Part shown: in pieces, positions 33,191 through 42,118 of the stretch | Layout: each line of letters begins with the position of its first letter | Numbering within the stretch: position 1 is the stretch's first letter | From: JAMLIA01 sp039810005 | GTDB taxonomy: Bacteria; Chloroflexota; Chloroflexia; Thermomicrobiales; CFX8 | Direction: 5' to 3' | Assembly (NCBI GenBank): GCA_039810005.1 | Contig: JBDHWD010000002.1 | Coordinates: 1-64,000, forward strand | Length of the DNA: 64,000 bases | Program-made: the position numbers and the translations under genes | Notes under the pieces: generated by a model | Databases searched by the model: none | Seen by the model: only the letters and a program-made list of their open reading frames with translations | What the model was told of the DNA's origin: nothing

Positions 33191-34702
33191 TTACGACTCG
33201 GGCGACCACTCCAGATCCTGATCGAGCGGATAGATCGGCCGGCGCAGTGACTTGTAATCGAACGTTTCGAGACGTGGGCTGCTGATGCCTGGCGCATCGA
33301 CCTCGATGACTTTTGTCGCAATCGGCTCGAACGCAGCGCGGAAGTGAGCTGCGCTCTTGAGTACCAGAATGCGGCGCTCGGTCGGCTCGATACCGAACGC
33401 ACGGAAGAAGTTGAGGTCGTTGGGATGGCCGCGCAAGTCGGTGAGCTGCAGTTCGATGCCGCCCGGTCCACCGATTTCAAGCACGACAGTGCGGCCACGG
33501 CTGGCAGACGTGCCACGTCCCATGACGCCGCCCATCATGAATCGGCCCTCATGGATCAGGCGTACCATGCCGGTCACCTCGACTGAGCCGCCGTGCATCG
33601 AATCATGCTTGCCGCCGACAGTCAGCGTCACGGTTGATCCGACGCCGGCGTCGATGCAGGCTTGCACTGCATCGCGATCCATGATCTGTGCGAAGGCTGC
33701 TGAGCGCGCATTTGCCTTCAGCAGGCCGCGCAGGATCTCAGCGCCGTCGCCGGCGGTACCGCTCGCTCCAGAGTCCGAGATGTCGGCCAGGACGTAGACG
33801 CTGCCCTCTTCAGCGGCCAGCGCTTCCGCGATGGCGTCATCGATCGGCGTCGGATGGATCGTGAAGTCCTCGCGCTTGTCCCAGCAAAGCTGCGCGAGCT
33901 CGTTGGCATACTTCTGCGCCAACGCCTGATCGCCATCGGTCACAACGATCGTCGCAACACCAGTGAATGGAACGTCGGAGAAGGGGAAGCCACCGAGGAC
34001 TGTCGCGGCGAGGACGCCGTCTTCGTTCTCCATCTCACGGGCACGATCAATCGCGTCCTTCATTGGCGACTGCCATGTCGTCACCATCGACTGATTCGGC
34101 GCGATCAGCGGCACTCGGACATGCGCCATCGTCGGCGTGACCTTGCCTTTGATTGTGTCGATCAGCATCTTCATCGCCTGTCGACCAGTCTCCGGCATGT
34201 CGATGTGCGGATACTCCTTGTACCCGACAAAGGCCGTGGCTTCGGCCATCATCTCATCCGACAGATTGGTGTGCAGGTCGAGCGGCGCGATGATCGGGAT
34301 CTCGGGTCCGACCAGCTCGCGAATAGCAGTGATCAGCGGACCTTCGCCGTCGTCGTTGTGCTCCAGCGCCATAGCGCCGTGAATGCCGAGCAGGACGCCA
34401 TCAACCGGCAAGGCGGCCCGGATGCCTTCGAGGATCTCGTCGCGCAGCGTCTCGAACGCTTCCCTGGAGACGCGGCCGCCTGGCACAGCGTGGCCGTAGG
34501 TCGTCGGAATCAGCTCGACGCCCTGGTCCTTTGCTTCAGCGACGATACCGCCGTAGATGCCGCCAGTGCCGTCGAGATCCAGGATCTCCTGACCGCGGAC
34601 AATGCCGCTTGACCCCTTGCTGAAGTCACTCAGGCTCGTCGGTTCCCACTGAAAGGTGTTCGTCTCCTGGGCAATACCGCCCGTGACGATGCGCATGCGC
34701 AT
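33191..34702 (-). CDS. M81-family metallohydrolase (MlrC-like)
   Basis: A 503-residue protein of the MlrC family, named for the microcystin-degradation enzyme. The N-terminal domain has RIVTGGIAQETNTFQ, LLGIHGAMALEHNDDGEGPL, APLDLHTNLSDEM (~150-162) and GYKEYPHIDMPETGRQA (~170-186); the DxH and H residues there are the expected zinc ligands. The C-terminal MlrC domain includes GGKHDSMHGGSVEV and ADISDSGASGTAGDG. Such proteins are widespread and most have unknown substrates; toxin degradation should not be assumed. It may be co-transcribed with the glycosyltransferase 81 nt upstream. Confidence 0.88.
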   Translation of the reverse strand: MRMRIVTGGIAQETNTFQWEPTSLSDFSKGSSGIVRGQEILDLDGTGGIYGGIVAEAKDQGVELIPTTYGHAVPGGRVSREAFETLRDEILEGIRAALPVDGVLLGIHGAMALEHNDDGEGPLITAIRELVGPEIPIIAPLDLHTNLSDEMMAEATAFVGYKEYPHIDMPETGRQAMKMLIDTIKGKVTPTMAHVRVPLIAPNQSMVTTWQSPMKDAIDRAREMENEDGVLAATVLGGFPFSDVPFTGVATIVVTDGDQALAQKYANELAQLCWDKREDFTIHPTPIDDAIAEALAAEEGSVYVLADISDSGASGTAGDGAEILRGLLKANARSAAFAQIMDRDAVQACIDAGVGSTVTLTVGGKHDSMHGGSVEVTGMVRLIHEGRFMMGGVMGRGTSASRGRTVVLEIGGPGGIELQLTDLRGHPNDLNFFRAFGIEPTERRILVLKSAAHFRAAFEPIATKVIEVDAPGISSPRLETFDYKSLRRPIYPLDQDLEWSPES

Positions 34703-34783
34703 GCCCTCTCCCTCATGAATCGTCTGACTTGCGGCAGTATCGCCTCAGACGCGCATATCGGCAACAGGAGCGCGCGGCAAGCA

Positions 34784-36013
34784 TTACCTGGAGGAGTAAG
34801 CGGCCAGGACCTCACGATAGAGAGCGATGGTCTTCTCAGCTATGGCATCCCACGAGAAGTGCGACTCAACCCGCGCGCGACCGTTCTCCCCGAAGCGTGC
34901 TTGTGTCTCCGCACTGAGCGCGACCTCGTTGATCGCGCGCGCCAGGCCCGCAGAGAAGGCAGGCGGGTCGACAGGTTCGAACGTTCCTGGTTTCAGTTCG
35001 AGATTCACCAGCAGCCCGGTCTCGCCAGGCACGACGACCTCGGGGATGCCGCCGATGTTTGATGCCACAACCGCCGTACGGCACGCCATCGCTTCCAGAT
35101 TGATGATGCCGAACGGCTCGTAGACAGAAGGACAGCAGAACACTGCGGCGTGCGAGTAGAACTGGATCACCTCGGGACGCGGCAGCATCTCCTCGATCCA
35201 GATGACACCCGGGCGCTGCTCGCTGACTGCGGCAACTCGCTCGGACATCTCCTTGCCGATCTCCGGTGTATCCGGCGCGCCTGCTAGCAGTACGATCTGC
35301 AGCGACGGGTCGATATCGGGTATCGCGTTGACCAGATGGATGATGCCCTTCTGGCGCGTGATACGGCCGACGAATAGCACGTAGGGTCGGTCCGGATCGA
35401 CACCACGAGCCCTCAGTGCCTCTGTCGATGGATCGTACTGGTACTCGTCGAGGTCAATGCCATTGTGGATGACATGGACACGGTCGGCGTCGACGGTGAA
35501 GTTGTTGAGGATATCCTGTCGCGTCTCCTTCGAGACGGCGATCACCGCATCGGCAGACTCGATACTGATGCGCTCCATCCACGAGCTCAGGTGGTATGCC
35601 GCGCCCAGCTGTTCAACCTTCCACGGCCGCAGGGGTTCCAGCGAGTGTGTCGTCAGGACAAATGGAACGTCCCACAGCATCCGGGCGAGGAAGCCGCCGA
35701 TATCGGTGTACCAGGTGTGGCAATGGACGACCTGCGCATCGAGCGTGTCCTTCGCCATCGCCAGGCTCCGGGAGAACGCATCCAGCGCCCCGCGATAACG
35801 CGGGTCGGTCCCAGTCTGCATCTCCGACCAACCCTGATAGCCATGGACCTGCAGCGATCCATCGTCGATTCGCTGGTCGCCGAACGACCGGACCTCAACG
35901 TCGATATATCTGGCGAGGGCGCGACTGAGGTATTCGACATGCACACCTGCGCCGCCGTAAACGTTCGGCGGATACTCGTTCGTCAGGAGTGCAACGCGCT
36001 TCAGCTCAGTCAC
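34784..36013 (-). CDS. glgA: Glycogen synthase, Corynebacterium type (GT4)
   Basis: A 409-residue GT-B glycosyltransferase. It starts RVALLTNEYPPNVYGGAGVH, with YLSRALAR; the KxGG-like loop reads YGGAG. Then come HCHTWYTDIGGFLAR, VIAVSKETRQDIL, HVIHNGIDLDEY and FVGRITRQKGIIHL. The donor site CPSVYEPFGIINLEAMACRTAVV is complete. This matches the actinobacterial GlgA/GlgM group, which uses ADP- or UDP-glucose for glucan or maltose-1-phosphate. GTG start with GGAGG 5 nt upstream. No other glg genes are in view. Confidence 0.88.
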   Translation of the reverse strand: MTELKRVALLTNEYPPNVYGGAGVHVEYLSRALARYIDVEVRSFGDQRIDDGSLQVHGYQGWSEMQTGTDPRYRGALDAFSRSLAMAKDTLDAQVVHCHTWYTDIGGFLARMLWDVPFVLTTHSLEPLRPWKVEQLGAAYHLSSWMERISIESADAVIAVSKETRQDILNNFTVDADRVHVIHNGIDLDEYQYDPSTEALRARGVDPDRPYVLFVGRITRQKGIIHLVNAIPDIDPSLQIVLLAGAPDTPEIGKEMSERVAAVSEQRPGVIWIEEMLPRPEVIQFYSHAAVFCCPSVYEPFGIINLEAMACRTAVVASNIGGIPEVVVPGETGLLVNLELKPGTFEPVDPPAFSAGLARAINEVALSAETQARFGENGRARVESHFSWDAIAEKTIALYREVLAAYSSR

Positions 36014-36134
36014 TTATCCTCCAGCTCTTGTCAGGTCATTCGATCCCGCTGCTCACAAGCAGCAGAGCAACGAAGATCCTATCACTGGTCGGTCTGGTCG
36101 TTTGACTTTAGAAGACAGCGCAAGACATAAAGAA

Positions 36135-36162
36135 CGGCGGCACCGATTACTCGACGCCGCCG
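36135..36162 (-). terminator. Terminator of the tRNA-Pro/tRNA-Gly unit
   Basis: The 7-bp stem CGGCGGC/GCCGCCG with a 14-nt loop, followed on the minus strand by GTTCTTTATGTCTT. It lies 25 nt after the tRNA-Gly 3' end. Confidence 0.7.
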
Positions 36163-36186
36163 CGCTAGTGCGATTGAGCTGAAATC

Positions 36187-36262
36187 TGGAGCGGGGGACG
36201 GGATTCGAACCCGCGACATTCTGCTTGGAAGGCAGACACTCTACCAGCTGAGTTACCCCCGC
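36187..36262 (-). tRNA. tRNA-Gly(UCC)
   Basis: Acceptor GCGGGGG/CCCCCGC, anticodon loop CTTCCAA with TCC, and T loop TTCGAAT. The 3' CCA is encoded, unlike the other tRNAs here. It is 12 nt downstream of tRNA-Pro, forming a pair. Confidence 0.96.
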
Positions 36263-36274
36263 AAGGTATGCAAG

Positions 36275-36347
36275 TCGGGGTGAGAGGACTCGAACCTCCG
36301 ACCTCAGCGTCCCAAACGCCGCGCGCTACCAACTGCGCCACACCCCG
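36275..36347 (-). tRNA. tRNA-Pro(UGG)
   Basis: Acceptor CGGGGTG/CACCCCG, anticodon loop TTTGGGA with TGG, and T loop TTCGAGT. 73 nt, CCA not encoded. It lies 51 nt downstream of ribF and 12 nt before tRNA-Gly. Confidence 0.95.
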
Positions 36348-36397
36348 TCGCAGCCCGAATTATACAGTCCCCGGGCTACATCTTTCGACTTTCGGGA

Positions 36398-37342
36398 CTA
36401 GAGATCCTTCAGGATCAAGCGTGCTTCCTGCTCGTCACGATTCATTTGCTCGATCAGCTGCTCTGCGCTCTCGAACGCCTGATCTCCGCGGATGCGCGCG
36501 ACGAACTCGATCTCGAGCTCCTGCGTATACAGGTCGCCGCTGAAGTCGAGGATGTAGGCTTCGACGATGCGGTTACCGTTATCGAACGTCGGCCGTGAAC
36601 CAATATAGACGATCGCCTTGCGGGCCGACATCTGACCGTCGGGCAAGTGGGCGAGAGCAGCGTAGATGCCGTCGGCAGGCACGCAGACTGTCGGATCAAC
36701 TGTCAGGTTCGCGGTGGGGAAGCCAAGTTCGCGGCCACGGGCCTCACCATGCTCAACCGTGCCGAGCAGGCGATAGCGCCGACCGAGGTAGCGCTCGGCT
36801 TCGGCAATGTCACCGCTCGTCAGGGCTGCCCGGATGTTCGAGCTGCTAATCATCGCGTCGTCGTCGCGCAGCCGCGTCACGATGGTGGTATCGAACCCAT
36901 GTGTCGCACCGAACTGGCGAATCGTATCGCCATCGCCAGCGCGAGCTTTCCCGAATCGAAAGCCCTCGCCGACAAAAACCTCCACCGGCTGGACAGTCGA
37001 CAGCAACAGGTCGAGAAATTCTTCAGGAGTCAGCGTCGAGAACTCGCGGGTGAACTCGATGACTGCGACGCTATCCAGGCCAGTCGCACGCAAGAGGCGC
37101 AGCTTTTCAGCCGCCGTGGCAATGCGCTCGGGTGCGAGATCGGGGCGCAGCACGGCAGCCGGATGGGGCTCGAAGGTGATGGCCAGCGATTCTGCGCCGC
37201 GCCGTTGCGCAGACGCCTTGACCTTCTCAATAAGGTACTGATGTCCGCGATGGACGCCGTCGAAGTTTCCGATCGTAACGACATGAGGTGCAGTTCCTGC
37301 TGCTGCCAGCGCTGCTTTCGCCCGCTCAAATGCCGTCGTCAC
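36398..37342 (-). CDS. ribF: Bifunctional riboflavin kinase/FAD synthetase
   Basis: A 314-residue enzyme that makes FMN and FAD. The N-terminal nucleotidyltransferase domain has VVTIGNFDGVHRGHQYLI (~21-38) and FVGEGFRFGKARAGD. The C-terminal kinase domain has GRELGFPTANL (~203-213), followed by DGIYAALAH and YIGSRPTFDN. GTG start. It is 6 nt after truB, at the end of the nusA-infB cluster. A tRNA pair follows. Confidence 0.96.
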   Translation of the reverse strand: MTTAFERAKAALAAAGTAPHVVTIGNFDGVHRGHQYLIEKVKASAQRRGAESLAITFEPHPAAVLRPDLAPERIATAAEKLRLLRATGLDSVAVIEFTREFSTLTPEEFLDLLLSTVQPVEVFVGEGFRFGKARAGDGDTIRQFGATHGFDTTIVTRLRDDDAMISSSNIRAALTSGDIAEAERYLGRRYRLLGTVEHGEARGRELGFPTANLTVDPTVCVPADGIYAALAHLPDGQMSARKAIVYIGSRPTFDNGNRIVEAYILDFSGDLYTQELEIEFVARIRGDQAFESAEQLIEQMNRDEQEARLILKDL

Positions 37343-37348
37343 GTCGTC

Positions 37349-38272
37349 TCACTCTCCGTTGGCTGCGAACACGAATGCCGGCCGGATGAATCCATCATCG
37401 ACCGGTCGGCCAATACCCACAAACCGACCATCCGCACTATAAACGCGCAGTAGAGAATCACTCGAATAGGGATGCGAAGCGCGGAGCTCGACCGACCGGC
37501 CATGATACCACGAAGCAGTTCGTTCGCCGTCGAGGATCGCCGCACTCAGGTGATGAACAGCGCGGTCAGGATGCAGAGCAATATCCGGCCAGCGCTCTCG
37601 AACGTCGGTGTTTGCAAGATCTTCGAGCGTCCATGCCTCATCGATCGAAAATCCACCGCTCGAGATCCGCCGCAGACCGTGACAATAGGCGTGACAGCCG
37701 AGCTGCTGGCCAAGATCGTGGGCGATTGAGCGGATGTAGGTTCCTTTGCCGCAGGCGATGTCAAGGTACAGGTCGGGTGGATCGTACGACAATACCCGAA
37801 TCGCATCGATGCGAACCTGCCGGGTCGGAGCAACAACGTCCTCTCCGGCTCGAGCGCGTGCGTAGAGGCGCTTGCCGTCCACCTTTATGGCCGAAAACGC
37901 AGGCGGCACCTGGTCGATGACGCCAACGAAGCTCTCCAGCGTGGCCTCAATCGCATCGAGGTCTGGCAAGGCCGCGGAACTGCGGGTTGTGACATCGCCG
38001 TCGACGTCGTAGGTGTCGGTCGCCGCGCCGAGGACGACGTGTGCGAGATAGCGCTTGTCGCTGTCGGCCACATACTGGAGCAACCTGGTGGCACGCCCGA
38101 CGGCGACGATGACGAGGCCGGTCGCGAATGGGTCGAGCGTTCCGCCGTGCCCGACCCGCTTCATGCCAACCAGCCGTCGGACGCGGGCAACAACGTCGTG
38201 TGAGGTCCATCCTGGCGCTTTGTCGATGACCAGGAATCCGTGGCGCATTGGGGAACTAGTCGCGGTAGCCAT
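37349..38272 (-). CDS. truB: tRNA pseudouridine-55 synthase TruB
   Basis: A 307-residue enzyme modifying the T loop of tRNAs. The catalytic aspartate is Asp47 in VGHGGTLDPFATGL; KRYLAHVVLGAATDTYDVDG and the CGKGTYIRSIAHDLG motif follow. The start ATG at 38272 lies inside the nrnA stop region (17-bp overlap); MRHGFLVID nine residues in is an alternative. A C-terminal PUA-like part is present. Confidence 0.95.
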   Translation of the reverse strand: MATATSSPMRHGFLVIDKAPGWTSHDVVARVRRLVGMKRVGHGGTLDPFATGLVIVAVGRATRLLQYVADSDKRYLAHVVLGAATDTYDVDGDVTTRSSAALPDLDAIEATLESFVGVIDQVPPAFSAIKVDGKRLYARARAGEDVVAPTRQVRIDAIRVLSYDPPDLYLDIACGKGTYIRSIAHDLGQQLGCHAYCHGLRRISSGGFSIDEAWTLEDLANTDVRERWPDIALHPDRAVHHLSAAILDGERTASWYHGRSVELRASHPYSSDSLLRVYSADGRFVGIGRPVDDGFIRPAFVFAANGE

Positions 38273-39341
38273 CGCTGTTCCCGTTGATCGCAGGGGCAGA
38301 TACGTCGTCGACCGTGAGCGCCTTCGCCACTGCGGTCAGGAATTCGTCGCGGGATGCGTCTCCGGGATCGAGGCGCGCGCCGGCTGCGCGAGGATGTCCG
38401 CCACCGTTGAAGCGACTGAGGATTCGCGCGACATCAACATCATCAGCGAGGGTGCGCATGCTGACGCGCCAGCCCCACGGTTCGAGATAGAGCAGAGCCG
38501 ATGCGCGCGCGCCGATCGTGCCGGCGAGGAAGTTCACCAGCCCTTCGGCTTCGGCTCGCGTTGCGCCAGCGCGATCGAGCATCTCCTGATCGATCTGCGT
38601 CCAGATGAGTGGGCCTGTCCACTTCGTCTGCTGAAGCGCGGCCGCCCATAGCTGCACGCTGGAGTACGGCTTGAGGCGGAACAGCTGGTCGACAATGACA
38701 TCGAGGTCTGCACCCTGCTCAACGAGAGTCGCTGCCGCGCGCATCGTCGCTGGCGTCGTGCTGGGCGTCCGCAGGCCGAGCGTGTCGCCATAGATGCCGG
38801 CCAGCAGCGTTGTCGCACAGTCGCGATCGACGCCGATCGATAACGCTTCGAACATTTCGGTGATGATCTCAGCCGTAGCGGCGGCGCTGGGAACGACGAG
38901 ATTGAGCGCCCCGAAGCGAGTGTTCGTCACGTGGTGGTCAATGTTTATTGTGTTGCGCGCGCGCTCCAGATCCTCACCGTGCGAGGCATGGAGCGGGCCA
39001 AGACGCTTCTCGTCAGAACAATCGACGAAGATGATGAGGTCCGCCGTCGCAATCAGTGCCGGATCTAGCACGGTCACGCGGTGTGCGTTCGGAATGAACT
39101 CCAGATTGGCCGGCAACGCGGCGTCGCCCGACGTGACCATCCACGGCTCAACGCCGATCGTTGCGCAGATAGCCGCCATGCCCAGCGCTGAGGACACCGC
39201 GTCGGCATCGGGATTCGCATGCGTCAGAATGATCAGGCGCTCGCTCTCACGCACGCGGTCGCGAATCTGGCGAGCGATAGCCGGAATGTCTCGCAGCGCC
39301 TCGTGCTGCACAGCGTCGACGTCGTGATGCTCAGCTATCAA
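38256..39341 (-). CDS. nrnA: DHH-family oligoribonuclease/pAp phosphatase (NrnA)
   Basis: A 361-residue DHH/DHHA1 protein. Catalytic motifs are LTHANPDADAVSSALG (~39-54), IIFVDCSD (~103-110) and TINIDHHVTN (~134-143); the DHHA1 motif FNGGGHPRAAGARL (~312-325) binds the substrate. Such proteins degrade nanoRNA and 3',5'-pAp. It overlaps rbfA by 4 bp and truB by 17 bp, the common rbfA-nrnA-truB order. Confidence 0.94.
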   Translation of the reverse strand: MIAEHHDVDAVQHEALRDIPAIARQIRDRVRESERLIILTHANPDADAVSSALGMAAICATIGVEPWMVTSGDAALPANLEFIPNAHRVTVLDPALIATADLIIFVDCSDEKRLGPLHASHGEDLERARNTINIDHHVTNTRFGALNLVVPSAAATAEIITEMFEALSIGVDRDCATTLLAGIYGDTLGLRTPSTTPATMRAAATLVEQGADLDVIVDQLFRLKPYSSVQLWAAALQQTKWTGPLIWTQIDQEMLDRAGATRAEAEGLVNFLAGTIGARASALLYLEPWGWRVSMRTLADDVDVARILSRFNGGGHPRAAGARLDPGDASRDEFLTAVAKALTVDDVSAPAINGNSDGYRD

Positions 39342-39730
39342 GACTTCTCGTCCTCATCTTCAGACGGAAGTTCGGTCGGCGTGGACAGCTCAGGTTCCAG
39401 TTCCCGAAGAATGCGGGCGATCGACTCAGCGTGCGCCATCGAGCGATCGAGCCGGAACGAGATTTCGGGAATGGTCCGCATCCTCAGACGCGGCGCGAGC
39501 GTGCGGCGAATGAAGCCGGAGGCATTGTTCAGCGCCACCAGAGAGCTGCGCTGCTCTTCGTCAGTCCCGTAGATGCTGACGAAAAGACGGGCATAGCGGA
39601 GGTCCGGACTCATCTCGACGTGGGTGATGCTCACCATGCCGAGACGCGGATCGCTCATTTCGTGCTGAATGATCAGACTGACTTCGTCGCGAATGAGATC
39701 GGCGACGCGTTCCTGGCGACGATCACTCAT
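39338..39730 (-). CDS. rbfA: Ribosome-binding factor A
   Basis: A 130-residue KH-fold 30S maturation factor. RQERVADLIRDEVSLIIQ, DPRLGMVSITHVEMSPDLRY and PEISFRLDRSMAHAESI match the family. The acidic tail (PSEDEDEKS) overlaps nrnA by 4 bp. Two hairpins lie in the 77-nt gap from infB. Confidence 0.95.
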   Translation of the reverse strand: MSDRRQERVADLIRDEVSLIIQHEMSDPRLGMVSITHVEMSPDLRYARLFVSIYGTDEEQRSSLVALNNASGFIRRTLAPRLRMRTIPEISFRLDRSMAHAESIARILRELEPELSTPTELPSEDEDEKS

Positions 39731-39740
39731 GGTCGCTCTC

Positions 39741-39786
39741 CGTCACAGTGACGAACGCCGGGGTGGCATGTGCCGCCCCGGTGTTC
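39741..39786 (-). other. Two intercistronic hairpins between infB and rbfA
   Basis: GAACGCCGGGG...CCCCGGTGTTC (39753-39786), with an inner GGCA/TGCC extension, forms a very stable arm. It is followed on the minus strand by the small palindrome CGTCACTGTGACG (39741-39753). No T-run, so attenuation, processing or mRNA protection is more likely than full termination. Confidence 0.5.
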
Positions 39787-39807
39787 GCGACATTGCTGCT
39801 CGTTCCG

Positions 39808-41715
39808 CTAGGCTGTTCGAGCAACCTCTTCAACATGGTAGAACTCGAGCTGGTCTCCAACTTGAATGTCGTTGAATCCCTCGAGCGTGGCACCGCACTC
39901 GTAACCGGCTGCAACTTCGCGGACATCGTCCTTGAAGCGCTTCAGCGAACTGACCATGGTATCGGTCAGCACAGTACCGCTGCGCAGCACGCGTACCCGC
40001 GAGTTACGATTGATCTTGCCGTCCAGGACGTACAGGCCAGCCGCAACCTCCCGACCCGGAAGTCGGAATATTTCGCGGACCTCGGCGTAGCCGTCAGTGA
40101 CCTCGCGCTTCTCCGGATCGAGCAGACCCGACATCGCCGCGCGGACGTCCTCGATCAGGTGATAGATGACGTCATAGTAGCGAATGTCGATGCTTGCTGC
40201 GTCTGCACTGCGCTTGGCGGCGGCGTCCGGCCGGACGTTGAAGCCAATGATGACTGCGCCAGAAGCAGCAGCCAGGTTGACGTCCGAATCGTTGATCGCG
40301 CCAGTTCCGCTGAGAACAGTCGTCAGCTTGACGGATCCCGACTCTTCATTGAGCTTGGCCAGAGAGCCAAGGAGCGCTTCGAGGGAGCCCTGAAGGTCTG
40401 CCTTGACGATGACCGGCAGCTCTTTCGTGCCACCTTCCTGCATCTGGGTGTAGATGTCGTCGAGCTTGACGATGCGATTCTGGTTGAACGCCTCGGCTCG
40501 CCGCTGGCGAGAACGCTCTTCGGCCAGTGCGCGCGCCGTGCGCTCATCAGCAACGACCTGGAACAGATCGCCCGCCTCCGGCAGATCCAGAAGACCCAGC
40601 ACCTCGACGGGCGAAGCCGGTTCTGCCTTGCGGATCTTGCGGCCACGATCATCGGACATTGCACGAATGCGACCCCACGTCGCCCCGGCTACGACGATGT
40701 CACGCGGCTTCAGTGTGCCCGACTGCACCAGCAGCGTGGCAGTGACGCCGCGGCTGTGGTCGATCTTCGCCTCGATGATGACGCCGACCGCCGGCTTGAG
40801 CGGGTTCGCCTTCAGCTCGCCGATGTCCGACACGAGCAGAACGACCTCAAGCAGATCGTCGATGCCGAGATGCTCTTTTGCCGACACTTCGACGATCGGG
40901 ACATCGCCGCCGTACTCCTCCGGCATGACGCCAGCCTCGGCAAGCTGCTGCTTGACGCGATCTGGGTTCGCGGCCGGAAGGTCGATCTTGTTCATTGCGA
41001 CGATCATCGGCACACCGGCGGCCTTAACGTGCGAAATCGCTTCGCGCGTCTGCGGCATCACGCCGTCATCGGCAGCGACCACGAGGATCGCGACGTCGGT
41101 GACCTGCGCGCCACGAGCACGCATCGCGGTGAACGCTTCGTGCCCTGGTGTGTCGAGGAAGGTGATCTTTCGACCCTGCACCTCGATCTGGTACGCACCG
41201 ATCCGCTGGGTGATACCGCCGGCTTCGCCCTCGGCGACCTTGGTCTCACGGATCGCGTCGAGCAGCTTTGTCTTACCGTGGTCAACGTGGCCCATGATCG
41301 TCACGACCGGTGGTCGTGGCGTCGCCTCTGGATCGCTCTGACCTTCGGCGCGGCGACTCTCGATCTCTTCGGTTGCAGCCTGGACGACGTCCGGGACGTG
41401 CTCTTCGGTTTCGATCTCGAACGCGCGAGCGACGCCGGTGGCGGTCTCGTAGTCAACCTGCTGGTTGATGGTCGCCATGATGCCCTGCTGCATCAGCTCT
41501 TTGATGACATCGATTGGCGTGACGTGCAGTGCTTCGGCGAGCTCGGCCACACTCATGACCGAGCCAAGTGTTACTGGCCCTTCAGGTCGAGGGGGCGCCA
41601 TTGTCGCTGCGCCACCACGGCTGCGGTTTGGATTGTCGGTCCGGTTTCCTCCGCGGCGTCCGCCGCGCGCCCTTCCACGGGCCGGCCCGCCTCCGCGCCT
41701 GTTCCCTCCACTCAT
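39808..41715 (-). CDS. infB: Translation initiation factor IF-2
   Basis: A 635-residue GTPase that places initiator tRNA. The basic G/R-rich N-terminus (~40 residues) is very short compared with the long IF-2 N-domains of enterobacteria, and is followed by an IF2-N element (MSVAELAEALHVTPIDVIKE). G1 is GHVDHGKT (~142-149), G3 DTPGHEAF, G4 NKID. Domains II-IV end with GRKIRKAEPASPVEV and GATLEGFNDIQVGDQLEFY. It follows the rnpM gene by 52 nt. Confidence 0.97.
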   Translation of the reverse strand: MSGGNRRGGGPARGRARGGRRGGNRTDNPNRSRGGAATMAPPRPEGPVTLGSVMSVAELAEALHVTPIDVIKELMQQGIMATINQQVDYETATGVARAFEIETEEHVPDVVQAATEEIESRRAEGQSDPEATPRPPVVTIMGHVDHGKTKLLDAIRETKVAEGEAGGITQRIGAYQIEVQGRKITFLDTPGHEAFTAMRARGAQVTDVAILVVAADDGVMPQTREAISHVKAAGVPMIVAMNKIDLPAANPDRVKQQLAEAGVMPEEYGGDVPIVEVSAKEHLGIDDLLEVVLLVSDIGELKANPLKPAVGVIIEAKIDHSRGVTATLLVQSGTLKPRDIVVAGATWGRIRAMSDDRGRKIRKAEPASPVEVLGLLDLPEAGDLFQVVADERTARALAEERSRQRRAEAFNQNRIVKLDDIYTQMQEGGTKELPVIVKADLQGSLEALLGSLAKLNEESGSVKLTTVLSGTGAINDSDVNLAAASGAVIIGFNVRPDAAAKRSADAASIDIRYYDVIYHLIEDVRAAMSGLLDPEKREVTDGYAEVREIFRLPGREVAAGLYVLDGKINRNSRVRVLRSGTVLTDTMVSSLKRFKDDVREVAAGYECGATLEGFNDIQVGDQLEFYHVEEVARTA

Positions 41716-41767
41716 CGTGAGCTCCTCTCCTCGTTACGTGACATTCCCGGCGGGGCAACGATGGTGG

Positions 41768-42103
41768 TCAAACGGCTGCAGCCGCGTCATCCGGCGGGAA
41801 ATGTGTCTGTGCGTATTCACGCAGACTTTCGCGCGTAGCGTCATCGAGCGTCACTTTGAGAGCCCGGTCGATGAGACGCGAATCGATCGCACGTTGCCAG
41901 CACGATCGTCGGCGACAGAGATAGGCGCCGCGCCCATTGCGCTTTCCAGTTGTGTCCACCTCGACGCCCCCTTCAGGAGTGCGCACGAGGCGGACATAGT
42001 TCCGTTTCGCATCATGCTCGCGGCATGCAACGCACAGCCGTTGCGGCACATGGCGCGGCCGCGAGCCTTTGCGATTTCGTTGCGTCGGTGCAGGATTGGC
42101 CAT
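41768..42103 (-). CDS. rnpM: YlxR/RnpM family RNase P modulator
   Basis: A 111-residue RNA-binding protein of the DUF448 family. The signature RLCVACREHDAKRNYVRLVR (~22-41) and GRGAYLCRRRSCWQRAI (~57-73) are characteristic. In Bacillus the homologue modulates RNase P. It sits between nusA (15 nt) and infB, the conserved order. The C-terminus runs into an Asp/Ala tail. Confidence 0.92.
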   Translation of the reverse strand: MANPAPTQRNRKGSRPRHVPQRLCVACREHDAKRNYVRLVRTPEGGVEVDTTGKRNGRGAYLCRRRSCWQRAIDSRLIDRALKVTLDDATRESLREYAQTHFPPDDAAAAV

Positions 42104-42118
42104 GCCACGCTCCTGCCG

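Noticed and set aside
33191..34702. Microcystin-degrading function for the M81 protein
   Set aside because: MlrC-family proteins are common in bacteria with no link to toxins; no mlrA, mlrB or mlrD is present.
39748..41838. A 696-codon plus-strand open frame across infB and into rnpM
   Set aside because: It is wholly antisense to infB, has no domain-like sequence, a poor start context, and is the expected mirror frame of a GC-rich coding strand. infB motifs on the other strand are complete.
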